A stretch of DNA of 43,921 nt from contig JACREB010000009.1 in the NCBI GenBank assembly GCA_016218475.1, forward strand, positions 1-43,921, given 5' to 3'. A program made the position numbers and the translations under genes. This document shows positions 41,871-43,921 of the stretch, piece after piece (the stretch's first letter is position 1; every line of letters begins with the position of its first letter). The notes beneath the pieces were generated by a model. The model was not told where the DNA came from, did no database searches, and was given only the letters and a program-made list of their open reading frames with translations. The DNA comes from Nitrosomonadales bacterium (GTDB lineage: Bacteria > Pseudomonadota > Gammaproteobacteria > Burkholderiales > Gallionellaceae).

Positions 41871-42916
41871 AAATATTGTTTATTGTGCGGCGCTATGGCC
41901 CGGTGGGCGGCATGGAACGCTATGTCTGGGAACTGACACGCGAATTGCACAACCTGGGGCATGAGGTCGAGGTGTCGTGCGAAGTTTGCCTCGCTGAAAA
42001 ACCCCACGGCATTGCAGTTCATGAACTGGGCACAATCGCACCGCGACCACGCTGGCTTTCGCTGCTGCGCTTCGGTCAGCGCGCGGCACGCTGGCTCGAT
42101 GCGCACCCTCGTCCGGGCTGGCTGATCCATAGCCACGAGCGGGTCAACGTGCATCATGTCACCACTTTCCATGGCCCGCCGTTTGCCGGCGTGTATGAAA
42201 AACCGCTCTGGCGGCGGCTGTCGATCCGTGTGCTGATGCAGTTGTATCTGGAGCGGCGCGAATTGACCAAGCCGCTTTATATCGTCCCGAATTCGCAAGT
42301 GATCGGCAAACAACTGGCTCATTACTATCCTCAACTAGCCTGTAAATTGACCGCCCCGATTGTTCCGGGTGTCCAGCCCGGCACGTTGCGCACTTCGCGC
42401 ATTGTTCCGCCCAGCGGCGGAATAATCGGCTTTGTCGGCAAAGAATGGCAACGCAAAGGATTGCCGCTAGCGGTCAGAATCGTTGCGCATTTACGCAAGC
42501 GCCGCCCCGATCTGGAGTTATGGGTGATCGGGCCGCAGCCGGAAGAAGTGCAACCGTTGTTTGCCGGCTGGCGGGACGGCTATCGCCTGCTGGGATGGAG
42601 CGGGCAATCTCATTACGCCGAGTTTGACATATTGTTGCACCCGGCCATATCCGAACCTTATGGCATGGTCATCAGCGAGGCGATGGCCGCGCGCGTTCCG
42701 GTGGTCGTGTCCGATGTGTGCGGGGCTGCCGCACAGATCGCGGCGGATGCCGGTTCAATCCTGCCGCTTGATGCACCCTGCGGGCGATGGGCGGATGAAA
42801 TCGAAAAACAATTATGCCGCAGCGATGCGCCGCCGCAATTCGTGCGCGGATGGAATGATGTGGCGCGCGAATATGAGACAATCTACCGCAAAATTTTCGA
42901 GCATGATTTGAAATGA
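41867..42916 (+). CDS. Glycosyltransferase family 4 (WaaG-like)
   Basis: MKILFIVRRYGPVGGMERYVWELTRELHNLGHEVEV...GFVGKEWQRKGLPLAVRIVAHL...LLHPAISEPYGMVISEAMAARVPVVVSD. Confidence 0.92.
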   Translation: MKILFIVRRYGPVGGMERYVWELTRELHNLGHEVEVSCEVCLAEKPHGIAVHELGTIAPRPRWLSLLRFGQRAARWLDAHPRPGWLIHSHERVNVHHVTTFHGPPFAGVYEKPLWRRLSIRVLMQLYLERRELTKPLYIVPNSQVIGKQLAHYYPQLACKLTAPIVPGVQPGTLRTSRIVPPSGGIIGFVGKEWQRKGLPLAVRIVAHLRKRRPDLELWVIGPQPEEVQPLFAGWRDGYRLLGWSGQSHYAEFDILLHPAISEPYGMVISEAMAARVPVVVSDVCGAAAQIAADAGSILPLDAPCGRWADEIEKQLCRSDAPPQFVRGWNDVAREYETIYRKIFEHDLK

Positions 42917-43779
42917 GCAATCTGGAATCCCGATTTTTGAATGCATGCCCGGCAGGCTGCAACGCACCGCTGGAAGCCACCCCGTATATCTTGCCGGAAG
43001 GCGCGCTGTTGCGTTGCAGCGCATGCGGGCAATTGGTCAGCCAATGCACTTCGGCGCGTTACTGGCAGTCCATGCAGGAATTTGATGATTCACAGGGCAC
43101 CTTGCCGAAAGCGGGCTCGGAAAGCAGCCGCTCGCGGCGTAGCAGGAAATTCCTCGACCGGATCGCCAACCTGCTCGGGCAACCGCCCGGAGAGATTCGT
43201 TTGCTGGATGTGGGTTGTTCGAGCGGCGCATTCCTCAATTCGGCAGTCAAGCTCGGGTTTTGCGCCGAGGGCGTGGAACCGGCCCCGAAAGCTGCCGCCG
43301 CCGCTCATGCCGCCGGGTTGAAGGTGCGCCAGGGATTGCTCCATGAAGCGGGTTATGCCGACGAACAGTTCGACGCGATCACCCTGTTTGAAGTGATCGA
43401 GCATTTGCAGCAACCGCAGGAATTACTGCGTGAATGCCGTCGCATCCTGCGTCCGGGCGGCATCCTGCTGATCGGCACCGGAAATGCCGGGAGCTGGAGC
43501 ATGTCCGCGATGGGCGCGCGATGGGAATATTTGCACATCGAAAAGCATGGTGGCCATGTCAGTTTTTTCAACCCCGGATCCATCGCCTCCCTGGCGCAAC
43601 ATACGGGGTTCTCTGTGGAGGCGATACATACGCGCGGCGTGCGCTTTTGCGAAAAAGGCGATTGTGCCGGATCCGTTTACCGCATTGCAAAACTGGCCGG
43701 TGAACTGGTCAACCTTCTCGCCGCTTCATTGAATAAAGGCCACGATATGGCCGTGTATCTGAAAAAATCCGGGCATTGA
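42913..43779 (+). CDS. Class I SAM-dependent methyltransferase
   Basis: IRLLDVGCSSGAFLNSAVKLGFCAEGVEPAPKAAAAAHAAGLKVRQG...FDAITLFEVIEHLQQPQELLRECRRILRPGGILLIGTGN. Confidence 0.93.
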   Translation: MSNLESRFLNACPAGCNAPLEATPYILPEGALLRCSACGQLVSQCTSARYWQSMQEFDDSQGTLPKAGSESSRSRRSRKFLDRIANLLGQPPGEIRLLDVGCSSGAFLNSAVKLGFCAEGVEPAPKAAAAAHAAGLKVRQGLLHEAGYADEQFDAITLFEVIEHLQQPQELLRECRRILRPGGILLIGTGNAGSWSMSAMGARWEYLHIEKHGGHVSFFNPGSIASLAQHTGFSVEAIHTRGVRFCEKGDCAGSVYRIAKLAGELVNLLAASLNKGHDMAVYLKKSGH

Positions 43780-43780
43780 A

Positions 43781-43921
43781 TCTTACTGTGTCACAAAGCG
43801 ATCAAGGGATGCAGTGCAAGGCAAAATCGGGTGAAGTGGGTCAAGCAGGGATGGGCGGCTTGCCGTTGCCGCCCAACTCGCAAAAAGCGGAGTTTACATA
43901 GCGTAAATGAGCATTTTGAAC
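43781..43921 (+). repeat. Element A copy 3 (truncated by window end)
   Basis: Starts TCTTACTGTGTCACAAAGCGATCAAGGGATGCAGTGCAAGGCAAAATCGGG; long variant with the 48-bp module. Confidence 0.93.

Overview
The window is a 43.9 kb chromosomal segment of a betaproteobacterium (Gallionella/Nitrosomonas-like by gene content; inferred). Most of it is housekeeping or envelope genes. On the plus strand: fumC and comEC. On the minus strand: a type-5-like UDG, ppiD, tRNA-Asp and tRNA-Val, hupB, lon-clpX-clpP-tig, cysM-hldD-rfaE1-pyrF-lapB-lapA-ihfB-rpsA, a fused aroA-cmk, rpmA-rplU, two tandem HD-GYP proteins, and waaA-waaC. A plus-strand surface-polysaccharide cluster follows (GlcNAc-1-P transferase-like, CapD-like, O-antigen ligase-like, three glycosyltransferases, methyltransferase). 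The left edge is accessory: an IS630-like transposase start, a P4-like integrase remnant and a higBA-like toxin-antitoxin pair. The most notable material is a set of small non-autonomous palindromic repeats. Element A has TIR TCTTACTGTGTCACAAAGCG and 3 copies. Element B is 112 bp with TIR CCCAGATTGT, 5-bp target-site duplications and 2 copies; one copy is nested in A, which itself sits in a dead transposase gene. Elements C, D and E have different TIR tips but seem to share A's internal layout. Most of the intergenic copies sit at or within about 12 bp of a stop codon. GC-rich palindromes also appear to be inserted in frame in capD-like, comEC and aroA. A 711-aa membrane protein with EF-hand-like loops and a Cys cluster is the best candidate for an uncharacterised protein family.
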